A DNA stretch of 41,448 bases from Myxococcales bacterium. Lineage in GTDB: Bacteria > Myxococcota_A > Polyangia > Polyangiales > Houyiibacteriaceae. The stretch is taken from assembly GCA_019637115.1 (NCBI GenBank), contig JAHBWH010000060.1:1-41448 (forward strand), in the 5' to 3' direction. Below the pieces are notes generated by a model. That model did no database searches, was not told the origin of the DNA, and saw only the letters and a program-made list of their open reading frames with translations. The first letter of the stretch is position 1; every line of letters starts with the position of its first letter. Below are positions 33,055-41,382 of the stretch, piece after piece. The position numbers were made by a program, and so were the translations under genes.

Positions 33055-34299
33055 TCAATGGAGTGGCGCAATGGTCGTGGTGGGATACCGAGTCACTAAA
33101 AGATCGATGCCACCTCGGTGACCGATCGTTTCGGTCGGGCCGAGGTTGATATTTCGGCCGAGCGTTACGGGTCCATGGGGCCGCGGATGACGCACCAGGA
33201 AATCTGAACCGACAATGATTCGCGGGCCATCGCCCATTGGATCCACGAACCAGTTGTTCGCAACGACTTGATCGCCCGACAGGATGACTATGTCGCGGAG
33301 ATTGTTTCGGAACAAGTTGCCAAGAATGGAGACTCGCCGCACGTCGTCAAATTGCTCTCCCGAGTCCGTAGTGGGATCCGTGCACATGGTGCGGAAACAA
33401 TCGTGTTCGCGACTGGAGAGACCTTGTCGTGCGGCGACCATCACCGCAGCACCGTCCGGGTGGGTGTGTCCGCGGAAAACGTTGGCTCTGATCTCGACGT
33501 TGCGAACGGGCCACGGGCGTGGCGTTTCCGATTCCCCACAGTTCTTGTAGAGAGCTATCGCAGCGTACCTATTGTTCTCGAGGATGTTCTCTTCGATCCG
33601 ATGATTGGATGAGGCGTCTATAGCAATGCCCTCGCGGCCCAGAGAGCAGCCGGAATGTCCGTTGTTCGAGACAAGACTTCGTCGTACTGTGACGTCTGAT
33701 GAGTTGGCATCAATGTAGATTCCCGTTGTGGTAGAGTCCGATATTGTACACTGATCAATTGTGAAGCGTCGGGAGTGTGGGCCCACATAAATTCCGGCGC
33801 CTCCCGATCGTGAGACGACGACGTTCGTGATTCGAAAGTCCGATAGCGCTCGTTCTGTGCTCTCTTCTGCGACGTTCGGACCCGTAAGGACGAGTCCGGC
33901 GGCGTAGTTCGCGAAGCCGCAATTGCGGATCGCAACGTGTGCGATGCCGGGCGTGGACCGATCGACGTCCAGGGCGCGAGAGATCGACCCTCCTCGAATC
34001 GAGCCATCGAAACGAACGCCATCACAGTCGAGCGTCACATGCCCGTCGCGGACTTTGAATCGGAAGCCGTGCACAGGCGCCGTTGTTCTGCACAATCGAA
34101 CGGACGCGCCCGCCATCCCCGCACCGTTACCGAGGTGTACCAACCGGATTCCGTCGACGAGCTGGTACGGCAGATCATGCACGTTGATGCAAGAAGGTCG
34201 CGCGGACACGACGACTTCCTCTGACAGCGAAAGCGGCCGTTGAGCGGTCGTGCACGCGCTGAGTGCACTGATGGCGCTAACCAATGCTGCGGATCGCAC
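33055..34299 (-). CDS. Right-handed parallel beta-helix lipoprotein
   Basis: 414 aa from GTG 34299; a TTG at 34305 is the alternative. It overlaps the upstream KpsC-type gene by 23 nt. Signal peptide with lipobox ALSAC near residue 16. The body has repeated short strands of the type seen in beta-helix proteins (DFRITNVVVSRSGGAGIYV, FTIDQCTISDSTTTGIYI, VTVRRSLVSNNGHSG, HRIEENILENNRYAAIAL), i.e. the NosD/pectate-lyase-like PbH1 repeats. Such exported proteins are often polysaccharide lyases, hydrolases, epimerases or binders. No catalytic site can be named. As the last gene of the glycan operon it may modify or bind the polymer at the cell surface. Confidence 0.82.
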   Translation of the reverse strand: MRSAALVSAISALSACTTAQRPLSLSEEVVVSARPSCINVHDLPYQLVDGIRLVHLGNGAGMAGASVRLCRTTAPVHGFRFKVRDGHVTLDCDGVRFDGSIRGGSISRALDVDRSTPGIAHVAIRNCGFANYAAGLVLTGPNVAEESTERALSDFRITNVVVSRSGGAGIYVGPHSRRFTIDQCTISDSTTTGIYIDANSSDVTVRRSLVSNNGHSGCSLGREGIAIDASSNHRIEENILENNRYAAIALYKNCGESETPRPWPVRNVEIRANVFRGHTHPDGAAVMVAARQGLSSREHDCFRTMCTDPTTDSGEQFDDVRRVSILGNLFRNNLRDIVILSGDQVVANNWFVDPMGDGPRIIVGSDFLVRHPRPHGPVTLGRNINLGPTETIGHRGGIDLLVTRYPTTTIAPLH

Positions 34300-35800
34300 G
34301 TACAATTTTGGCGTCTCGGAAGAAGGAGCGAGGATCTCGTTGTAGCTTTCGGAGCTTTCTTCGAGCTACTTCCAGGACGGCTGCGGGGGGTTGGGGTTTA
34401 TCTGAGGCGGCGTCACGCGTTCTCGGTGGTCGAATCTCCGCACGGCCCTCGATGCGACGTCGGATGGACGCAACGCCCGATGGTCGGTCAGTAACGCAGT
34501 GGTATTGAAGATACTTGGTGAGAAACTCGTGCAGCTTATCAAGCTGAGCGAGGGTCAAGTGAGCCGAATGGCCGGTCGAGTGCACATGGGTGATGAAGTC
34601 ATCAATTGATGAAAAATCGTCCGAGAAGCCCGCGTGACCGAAGAATGGAGTCCCGAACGTGCTGGGACGCATGCCGCAGTGGAGCGCGAGCTCGAGGCCT
34701 GCCTGCGAACTCAATAGGGCAACGCGGTCAGTGGCGCGACCCAGTATCATTAGGTTGTCGTTCTCGCGGAGCGCGAATCGGTCGCGGAGGTGTGGCGGAA
34801 GTTTGGTTCGAAACTGTTCGAGCGCGAGCTTTGTCTTGGGCGCACGAACATGGATCTTCTTGTGCTCCCATGGATGTCCCTTGAAAATGACATTGAAGTC
34901 CGTCTCGTTGAGGCAGCGAGTAACTAGCTCGCGATAAAAGGCAATCGTCGATAACCACCCTTGTCGTTGTTCAATGATAGAGAAGTCGTTGACAACCTGG
35001 CCGATGATTAGGAGCGTCGGGCGTTTAGGATCTGAGAACTCTGGAAGATCGGCATGGGTTGGTTGCTCGACGTTTTTGTTCTCCGCGAGATCGATCCTTT
35101 GAAGCGCCTTTGCAACGGCGCGATGACGTTCAACTAGGTGGTCTGGAAGCGCTATCGCGCTCCGAACGGTCCGGTGCCTGATGTCGCTGCGGTTCGCGAT
35201 TGGAGAGTAACGCTCTTCCAAGTAAAACTCGTGGCCAGTGAAAGTGGACTCGACTACCAACGACCGTGTTCGATAGAACCGACATAGCTCCATCAATGCA
35301 CGCGTGTAGATCATGGAACCGCTGAAGATTATCGCATGGCTAGCAGCGGGAGAAGGGGAGTCGAGGAACCGACCCATTTCCTCCAACCAGAACGCCGCGG
35401 CGGCAAGATTGTCGAGCAAGATATCGCGATCGGAGTCGTAGAGGCGTTGAAATACGTCGGGGGACCCTGCCGGGACCGGGTTCTGGTGCCAGTGGTCACG
35501 CGTCGCGAGCGAGAAACACAGCGCCTCAGAAGAGCATATCTTCCAGAGTTGAATCGGGGTGGTCTTGAACGTGCTTTGCCGTTCGTAGAGTTGATCGGCG
35601 TCGAGGTTCTCGAGCGGCCGTCGGTGCGGTTCGAGGCGTGGCCGAAATCGAGCGTAGTCGCCGAAGGCTTGTTTGAGTTCGCGATCTCCAGTGTGGGTAA
35701 CGGTGCGGCAGTCGCTCGAGTCGAAATATCGGAACAAAGAGGCAAAATTTCGGCGATGAATGTGGATGTCATCGGAGAGCAGGATGGTGCGCGTGGTCAT
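34277..35800 (-). CDS. KpsC/KpsS-type capsule glycosyltransferase (Capsule_synth family, putative beta-Kdo transferase)
   Basis: 507 aa, one GT-B module. The C-terminal signature SQAGLELALHCG followed by FGTPFFGHAGFSDD matches the KpsC/LpsZ pattern (GFEAL..G..V..(F/Y)G.PFY.GWGLT.D), and VIFKGHPWEH corresponds to the (K)PHP motif of the donor site. KpsC usually has two such modules (about 670 aa) and KpsS one of about 400, so this is a single-module member with an enlarged N-terminus (IIFSGSMIYTRALMELC). KpsC/KpsS build the poly-Kdo linker on phosphatidylglycerol for ABC-exported capsules. The nearby arabinose-5-phosphate isomerase supplies the Kdo pathway, which supports the reading. Its start overlaps the GT4 gene's stop by 4 nt. 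Confidence 0.75.
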   Translation of the reverse strand: MTTRTILLSDDIHIHRRNFASLFRYFDSSDCRTVTHTGDRELKQAFGDYARFRPRLEPHRRPLENLDADQLYERQSTFKTTPIQLWKICSSEALCFSLATRDHWHQNPVPAGSPDVFQRLYDSDRDILLDNLAAAAFWLEEMGRFLDSPSPAASHAIIFSGSMIYTRALMELCRFYRTRSLVVESTFTGHEFYLEERYSPIANRSDIRHRTVRSAIALPDHLVERHRAVAKALQRIDLAENKNVEQPTHADLPEFSDPKRPTLLIIGQVVNDFSIIEQRQGWLSTIAFYRELVTRCLNETDFNVIFKGHPWEHKKIHVRAPKTKLALEQFRTKLPPHLRDRFALRENDNLMILGRATDRVALLSSQAGLELALHCGMRPSTFGTPFFGHAGFSDDFSSIDDFITHVHSTGHSAHLTLAQLDKLHEFLTKYLQYHCVTDRPSGVASIRRRIEGRAEIRPPRTRDAASDKPQPPAAVLEVARRKLRKLQRDPRSFFRDAKIVRAIRSIG

Positions 35801-36762
35801 CGGCGTCCCTCTGCAATGCTGCGGTACAGGTTGACATAGCGCTCAACGACGTCAGTCCACGTTGGGACTCGCTCTGCGAGCGCAGCCGCGCCGCGGTCGA
35901 TGGCGACAGTAAGGCTATCGGACGGGTCAGAAAGCCGCATGATTCGGGGGGCGTCAGCTTCCGGATCCTCCGTCAAGAACAGCGAATCGTGGCCATCTGT
36001 CAGAAAGTCGGGGGCGAATCCGACTGGAGTGGCGAGTATGGGGGTGAGGGTCGCCATCGCCTCCGGGAGGTTGGCAGGGCCACCCTCGAAGGTGCTGCAC
36101 ATCAACAGGTAATCGATTGCTTCGTAGGCTTCTTGGAAGAGCCTATACGGGAGCCGCTCGTAGAGGCGAACCTGATAGCCGAGTTCGGCGAGGCTTTCCG
36201 CAGTGATGAGGCGGCGCTCGCCAACGAGCACGAAGTCGAAAAGCCGAGGATCAAGATGCTTGACGAGATCGCCAAGGTACGCCTCTCCTTTGAATCGCCG
36301 ATCGTAGTACTTTGAGAAGATGCCGAGCGTCGTGCGATTGTGTCCACGTCGTCGCGGTGAGGTGACTTTTGGCCTAAGCACGGCATCGTTGTACCCGTGC
36401 GGGATGACGGTCGTTGTGAGTACGCCTTGCGTTTTGAGGAACCGTTGTTGGCCACGGTTGAGGCACACAACGTGTGCTGCTTCGAGATACCGTGGGCGAA
36501 ATTTCTCGAAATCGAGCCACGGATCCGGATCGTACAGGTCGTGGTGAACGGTTGCGACAGAGCGCGCAGGGAGATGTGATTCTAGATGTGGGCGGTGGAA
36601 GTGATATATGTCGGCACGGGGGTCTGGGTGGATCGTGATCGTGTACCGAAGGTCGGGCGGTGAGTGCTTGTGAAAGTACTCGAAGATTGCGTTGAATATG
36701 CCTGAGACTGTCTCGCTCGAGAGTACGTGGTTGATCAGCATGGTTCTCACCGGAAGAGCCAT
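35797..36762 (-). CDS. GT4-like (GT-B) glycosyltransferase
   Basis: 321 aa. The C-terminal donor domain has STFEGGPANLPEAMATLTPILATPVGFAPDFL near residues 222-255, the E(x7)E motif of GT4 retaining glycosyltransferases, preceded by a basic segment (FSKYYDRRFKG) that binds the nucleotide-sugar phosphate. A short N-terminal domain contains IYHFHRPH. Cytoplasmic. It is somewhat short (GT4 usually 350-400 aa). The sugar transferred is unknown. ATG 36762 overlaps the methyltransferase gene by 16 nt and the following KpsC-type gene overlaps it by 4 nt, so the three are one transcriptional unit. Confidence 0.85.
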   Translation of the reverse strand: MALPVRTMLINHVLSSETVSGIFNAIFEYFHKHSPPDLRYTITIHPDPRADIYHFHRPHLESHLPARSVATVHHDLYDPDPWLDFEKFRPRYLEAAHVVCLNRGQQRFLKTQGVLTTTVIPHGYNDAVLRPKVTSPRRRGHNRTTLGIFSKYYDRRFKGEAYLGDLVKHLDPRLFDFVLVGERRLITAESLAELGYQVRLYERLPYRLFQEAYEAIDYLLMCSTFEGGPANLPEAMATLTPILATPVGFAPDFLTDGHDSLFLTEDPEADAPRIMRLSDPSDSLTVAIDRGAAALAERVPTWTDVVERYVNLYRSIAEGRR

Positions 36763-37475
36763 TCTCTCAGGCGACGTAGGTGGGTCAAGGCTGACTGGCG
36801 TTGCGGCGTGGGGCCGTGGCGCGCTGAGGTGTTGGCGATCCGAGCGATGGCGTCTGCTTCTTTGGCTACGCCCAAGTGCTCGCGGACATATCCGCGTCTA
36901 CGGCGTTCCCAATAGCCGATGAACTTGATCGAGTGCCGGCGGATGAAGACGGTCTCGAATCCGGGAAACATCTCGAATATGTCGTAGATGGTAAAGGATT
37001 GGAGGTGGTCTGTGCCGATGATGTCTTTTTGGTCGTAGGGGAAAGAGAAAAATGCGGCGTCGACGTTCTCCATTACTTTGGTCTTGAAGATGTGAAGCGT
37101 CGTGTCATCGAGGTGCTCCAGTACCTCAAGGGCTACGAGGAATGTTCCTGGTTTGAGTTCGTTGGCGAGTGTCTCGAGTGACGCCGGTTGAACTGCGAGT
37201 TCAAGGTTTGTGATCGTCCCGAAGTGGCGGCGTCCGTATTCAATCGCTCCCTCGCTCATGTCTACGCCCCGGAAACTCAGGTCGGGGCGGCTCTTCGCGA
37301 GGTGGCTCAGGCCCACTCCCACCCCGCAGCCCAACTCGACGACTTGCCCGTGGTCCGGCAGGAACTCGGCGGCGCGCTCATACCGGAAGCGCACGTAAGG
37401 CGGGACTTTCGTGAAGTCCGTGGTGGTCGTTCGGTACTGGCCGCGGGCTGCATCTCGGTCGGTAGAGGATGGCAC
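36747..37475 (-). CDS. SAM-dependent methyltransferase of the glycan operon
   Basis: 242 aa from GTG 37475. SAM motif VVELGCGVGVGLSHLA near residues 45-60, acidic loop FRGVDMSEGAIEYG, and post-motif VALEVLEHLDD typical of small class I (Methyltransf_11/23-like) enzymes. It is likely to methylate a sugar or lipid-linked glycan, judged only by its being first in the operon with two glycosyltransferases. The C-terminal tail is basic (RRRRGYVREHLG, then LTHLRRLREWLFR). Base composition is lower in GC than the flanking genome. No clear promoter was found in the 95-nt divergent spacer, where a TATCAC word lies shortly upstream. Confidence 0.83.
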   Translation of the reverse strand: MPSSTDRDAARGQYRTTTTDFTKVPPYVRFRYERAAEFLPDHGQVVELGCGVGVGLSHLAKSRPDLSFRGVDMSEGAIEYGRRHFGTITNLELAVQPASLETLANELKPGTFLVALEVLEHLDDTTLHIFKTKVMENVDAAFFSFPYDQKDIIGTDHLQSFTIYDIFEMFPGFETVFIRRHSIKFIGYWERRRRGYVREHLGVAKEADAIARIANTSARHGPTPQRQSALTHLRRLREWLFR

Positions 37476-37570
37476 CAGGGTGTGATAGGCGATTCTGGAA
37501 AAGTCGGCACGGATTTCGTCGTGGTGGCAGCTCGCTCGACCTCTGGTGACCGGGTGGTATCTACCGCGTC

Positions 37571-37999
37571 ATGTACATCCAGTGGCTCAAGGTGCTTCAT
37601 CTCGTGGGTGGGATCGTCTGGCTCGGAGCGTCGGTCGCGGTCGGGCTCGTCGCGGCGGCGGCTGCCGCTGACGAGCAGTCGAAGGTCGCGGGGCTCGCGC
37701 GCCGAGTCGCTCGTCGGGTGGTCACGCCGGGCCTCGCGCTGGCCTTCATCGGGGGGCTCACGATGCTCGCGCTCGGGTGGGGGGCCTACGCGCGGGCGGG
37801 GTGGATGCACGCGAAGCTGCTCGTGGTCATCATCGCGGCTGGGCTCCACGGAGCGCTCTCCGCGAAGCTCCGGAAGGCGGCCGAGGGGCAGCAGGTCTCC
37901 GGGCTCGCGGGCCTGTCGTACGCCTTCCTCGTGCTGCTGACACTGATCGTGGTGCTCGTCCTGATGGGGCCGACCTGGATGCCTGCCCGCGTCGGGTGA
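37571..37999 (+). CDS. Small four-helix membrane protein, HemJ/CopD-like
   Basis: 142 aa, four hydrophobic helices with an early WLKVLHLVGGIVWLG segment and WMHAKLLVVII in the third helix. The His in helix 1 and the Lys after helix 2 resemble HemJ (UPF0093, protoporphyrinogen IX oxidase) and the CopD-type fold, but the sequence is too short and divergent for a firm call. Inner membrane. It is divergent from the glycan operon and has host-like GC content, so it is probably unrelated to it. Confidence 0.6.
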   Translation: MYIQWLKVLHLVGGIVWLGASVAVGLVAAAAAADEQSKVAGLARRVARRVVTPGLALAFIGGLTMLALGWGAYARAGWMHAKLLVVIIAAGLHGALSAKLRKAAEGQQVSGLAGLSYAFLVLLTLIVVLVLMGPTWMPARVG

Positions 38000-38152
38000 C
38001 CATCTGGCCCACGTTTTCTCGGGGTCGCGCTCGCGCCGCCGTCAGTGCACTCGGCTGCGCTCGGTCCGGAGAACGGTCTTGCACGTCCGAAGCTCGATTC
38101 GGTGCGTGAGGCGTGGGACGAAGAACGATCCGGGCTTGCGACGGGAAGCTGG

Positions 38153-38197
38153 CTGCGGGAGTGGGGGCTGCGGGAGTGGGGCCTGCGGAAGTCGGGG
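38153..38197. repeat. 15-bp tandem repeat, 3 copies
   Basis: CTGCGGGAGTGGGG-type units start at 38153, 38168 and 38183. They lie in the 225-nt convergent spacer between the HemJ-like gene and a lipoprotein gene; nothing else is recognisable there. Confidence 0.75.
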
Positions 38198-38224
38198 CGT
38201 CTAGGAAGGGGAGGGCTCCGACCC

Positions 38225-38719
38225 TCAGTCGACGGTGCAGCCCTCGAACGCCAACTCACCCGTGGCACGCGCCGTCGCCCCTGCGGGCCCCGCCAGATCG
38301 CAGTCGAAGGTCACTCCCGCGATCGCGTCTCGGCGGATCACGTAGTCGAGCGCCACGTCGCAGCGCGACCCTGCGGCGAAGCGGTCCGCCCCCAGGCGTG
38401 CCTCGACCTGCGTCGACGAGCCCGCGCGGACGAAGAAGCGCTCGATCTCCACCCCCTCGCGGGCGCCGGGCGCGCGCTCGATGGACATCGCGACCACGTC
38501 GCCACCCGCCTCGTCGCGAGCGATGCGGCAGCTCCCACGCAGCCGCGAGTCGGTCGGTTCGGCGAGGTCGGCCTCGAGCAGCGCGGTCGGGCGTTCGAAT
38601 ACGAAGCCGGTCGGCGTCCCGTCGACGTCCACGGAGACCTCACCCCGGACCACGAGGCCGTCGTTGCCGCCGCAGGCGAGTCCGAGGAGAGCGAGCGAGA
38701 TCACGAGCATCGAGCGCAT
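38225..38719 (-). CDS. Hypothetical lipoprotein
   Basis: 164 aa. Signal peptide with lipobox LGLAC near residue 16, then a beta-rich domain with three further Cys (GSCRIA, SRCDVAL, TFDCDL) and a final one (EGCTVD), compatible with two disulfides. No family recognised. It resembles many short secreted lipoproteins of myxobacteria. ATG 38719 has TAATCT 7 nt upstream and no Shine-Dalgarno; an in-frame ATG three codons later is possible. Confidence 0.72.
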   Translation of the reverse strand: MRSMLVISLALLGLACGGNDGLVVRGEVSVDVDGTPTGFVFERPTALLEADLAEPTDSRLRGSCRIARDEAGGDVVAMSIERAPGAREGVEIERFFVRAGSSTQVEARLGADRFAAGSRCDVALDYVIRRDAIAGVTFDCDLAGPAGATARATGELAFEGCTVD

Positions 38720-38726
38720 GTCGCGT

Positions 38727-38732
38727 AGATTA
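38727..38732 (-). promoter_or_regulatory. Putative -10 element TAATCT
   Basis: TAATCT on the minus strand (overlapping GATAAT) is 7 nt before the ATG at 38719. The area is locally AT-rich. Confidence 0.4.
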
Positions 38733-38875
38733 TCAAGAGTCGTGCCATTCGAGAATCACGAAGGTTTCTGGGCAGCGCCCGCAGCGCGTGCGAAGCGGAG
38801 TTCACAGGATCGCGCTCGATCGCACGGGAGGCGACGCTTGCCTTCGGACCTTGGGCGACGGTCTGAACGCTCCCT

Positions 38876-41254
38876 TCAAGGAACCCCTTCGACCAACGTC
38901 CTCCGCCCGGGCGAAGCGTGGCTCCACCACTGGATGGTCTCCCCGTCGGTCTCGACGATCACGCCGCCTTCGCGGCTGGTGAGCAGCAGCGGGATCCCGA
39001 GCGCCTCGTAGCGGGCGACGACGTCCGCGTGCGGGTGGCCGTAGCGGTTCGCGCGGCCTTGGCTCGCGATCGCGACGCTCGGCTCCACGCGCCGCAGGAA
39101 CGCCTCCGACGACGAGGTGCGCGAGCCGTGATGCGGGACCTTGAGGATGTCCGCGCGGAGGTCGTGCGCGCTCGCGACGAGCTCGCCCTCGGCGAAGCGC
39201 TCGGCGTCGCCCGTGAAGAGGGCGCGGCGGCGTCCGTGCGTGAGCCGCAGCACGAAGCTGTTGTCGTTGGCGTCATAACCAGCGTCGAACGCGGGGCAGG
39301 GCCAAAGGACCTCGACTTTCGCGCCGCCAATCGTGCGCGCGCCGCAGACCTCGTCCGTGCCACGGACTGGAATGCCGCGGCGCCGGATCCCGCGCAGGAG
39401 CGCCGCCGCTGGCCCGTGCGGCAGCTCGGCCTCCGCTTGGCCGCCGTCCCAGACCTCGCCGACGCTCATTCGGCCAGCGTCGACCTCGTCGAGCACCGCT
39501 CGCAGGCCGTCGTAGTGATCTGGGTGTGGGTGCGAGAGGATCACGACCCGGAGCTCGGCGCGGCGGCGCGCACGCAGCAGCGGCACGAGCGCGCGGGCGC
39601 CGGGGTCGGGGCGGCCGCCGCCCACGTCGACGAGCATCGCGCTCCCGTCGGGGAGATCGACGATGGCGCCGTCTCCTTGGCCGACGTCCACCTGGGTGAT
39701 GCGCAGGACGCCCGTGGGCTGGCTGATGTGCCGGAGGTGGAGCTCGGCGGCGCCGAGGGCCAGCGCGGCGGCGATGCACGCGACGAGGATGTGCTTCGGC
39801 TGGCGCAGCGCGAGCGCGAGCGCCGCGCCGAAGGCCAAGATCCACCCCTGGGCGACGCTGGGCGGGGGCAGCGCGCGGCCTGGGCTGACGGCGGCGAAAG
39901 CGTCCGCGGCGCCTACGAGCCCGTCGAGCGCGAGGGTGAAGAGCGGTGCGGTGAGCGCCTCGAGCCCGAGCGCGAGCGCGAGCGCGTGCGCGAAGGCGAG
40001 CGGCACGAGGACGAGGGTGCCGAGCGGGAGGAGCACGACGTTGGCGACGACGCCGAAGAGTGGGAGCTCGCCGAAGCACCAGATGACGAGCGGCGCCGTG
40101 CCGACCGTGCTCCTCACGCTGACCGCGAAGGCGTCCCGGAGCGGCGAGGGGCGCTCGGGGGGCGCGGTGATGTCGAGGACGGGGCGCGTCGTCAGCTCGC
40201 CGAGGCGTGGCGCGCTGACGATGGCGGCGGTGGCACCGACGGAGAGCAAGAAGGCCGGCCGGAGCGCGTCGTCGGGGCTCACGATGGCGAAGAGGAGGAT
40301 CGCGAAGGACGCCACGTCGACGGGGGAAGGGCGTCGTCGCGCCGCGCGGAGGAGCGCCGCGACGATGGCCATGAGCGCTGCCCGCCACGCGGAGGGCGCG
40401 CCTCCGGCCATGAGCGCGAAGCCGAGCACGAGGGGGATGGAGGAGAGCGCGGCGACGCGGGCGGGATCGACGACGCGGCCGCGGAGGGCTCGGTCGAGCG
40501 CGAGCAGCGCGACGGCGGCCACGAGGGCCACGTGCAGCCCGGAGACCGCGAGCAGATGCGCGAGGCCCGCGCCGCGGAGCGCGTCGCGCTCGGGCTCGTC
40601 GATGGCGGGGGAGTCGCCGAGCAGGAGCGCGCGCGCGACGCCCGCGGCGTGGCGCGGCAGGCTGCCCTCGAGGCGCGCGCGGAGGCCCGCCCGTGCGGCC
40701 TCGAGGACGCCGACGAGGCCACCGTCGTCCAGGGGCTCGAACGCCCCGACGAGCGCGGCGTCGGCGTCGAGAGGTCTCGTGTCGGGCCAGTCGGGGTGTG
40801 GGCTCGGGTTGCGGAAGTCGGCGTGAGGGCGAAGGCGCAGCAGCGCTCGGACCCGCGCACCGACGGGTGGCGCGTCGCGGACGGCGCCCACGCGGACCCG
40901 AAGGTCGGCGGGAATCGGCGCGTCGCCGTCGTCGATCCGCGCGCCCCGCTCGAGCACGAGATCCACCCGGGGCGCGACGCCGTGGAGCACGCGCTCGACC
41001 CGGGCCTCGACCCGCGCGAGGCCGGGGGGCACGACGGAAGCGGTGACCGAGCGCCCGGCCGACGCGCCCGCCGCGACCGCGAAGGGCACGAGCAGCACGC
41101 CCCAGGTGCGGGCGCGCGCGTTCCAGAGGAGCGCGTAGACGATCACCGCGGCCGCGAGCGCGACGAGCGCCGGCCCGCGAGACCCTTCGCCGACGGCGAG
41201 CCCGACCAGCCACGCGAGCGCGAAGAGGGGGAGCCAGCTGCGCTGGAGGTGCAT
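38876..41254 (-). CDS. comEC: ComEC/Rec2-family DNA-uptake channel protein with metallo-beta-lactamase domain
   Basis: 792 aa from ATG 41254, chosen because it places the first membrane helix (SWLPLFALAWLVGLAVG) at the N-terminus; the frame is open to 41356. Order: N-terminal helices, a soluble OB-like region (VEARVERVLHGVAPRVDLVLERG), the Competence domain with about eight helices beginning at LLLGDSPAIDEPERDALRGAGLAHLLAVSGLHV (residues about 230-460), and a C-terminal MBL domain with SHPHPDHYDG, FTGDAE and VPHHGS. It should transport single-stranded DNA across the inner membrane, with the MBL part as nuclease; all three zinc/His motifs look intact. No comEA or other competence gene is in the window. 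Confidence 0.93.
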   Translation of the reverse strand: MHLQRSWLPLFALAWLVGLAVGEGSRGPALVALAAAVIVYALLWNARARTWGVLLVPFAVAAGASAGRSVTASVVPPGLARVEARVERVLHGVAPRVDLVLERGARIDDGDAPIPADLRVRVGAVRDAPPVGARVRALLRLRPHADFRNPSPHPDWPDTRPLDADAALVGAFEPLDDGGLVGVLEAARAGLRARLEGSLPRHAAGVARALLLGDSPAIDEPERDALRGAGLAHLLAVSGLHVALVAAVALLALDRALRGRVVDPARVAALSSIPLVLGFALMAGGAPSAWRAALMAIVAALLRAARRRPSPVDVASFAILLFAIVSPDDALRPAFLLSVGATAAIVSAPRLGELTTRPVLDITAPPERPSPLRDAFAVSVRSTVGTAPLVIWCFGELPLFGVVANVVLLPLGTLVLVPLAFAHALALALGLEALTAPLFTLALDGLVGAADAFAAVSPGRALPPPSVAQGWILAFGAALALALRQPKHILVACIAAALALGAAELHLRHISQPTGVLRITQVDVGQGDGAIVDLPDGSAMLVDVGGGRPDPGARALVPLLRARRRAELRVVILSHPHPDHYDGLRAVLDEVDAGRMSVGEVWDGGQAEAELPHGPAAALLRGIRRRGIPVRGTDEVCGARTIGGAKVEVLWPCPAFDAGYDANDNSFVLRLTHGRRRALFTGDAERFAEGELVASAHDLRADILKVPHHGSRTSSSEAFLRRVEPSVAIASQGRANRYGHPHADVVARYEALGIPLLLTSREGGVIVETDGETIQWWSHASPGRRTLVEGVP

Positions 41255-41382
41255 GGGCGAGCACGTGAGCACGGCGCGTGCCGGGCCCCGCGGCGCGCGG
41301 ATCGCCCGCGAATCGCGAGCGCACCACCTGGCGTCCGCCAGTTTTCGGGTGTGCATCCGCCACCCAATCCGCCAATGGCATG

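Larger units (their letters stand above)
32040..37480. other. Lower-GC surface-glycan island
   Basis: From the isomerase gene to the methyltransferase gene, the DNA shows more A and T at third codon positions (for example many AAA, GAA, ATT, TTT codons) than on either side. The edges are sharp: the GNAT gene ending at 32023 and the HemJ-like gene from 37571 are host-like. No transposase, integrase, tRNA or direct repeat was found at the borders. Confidence 0.7.
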
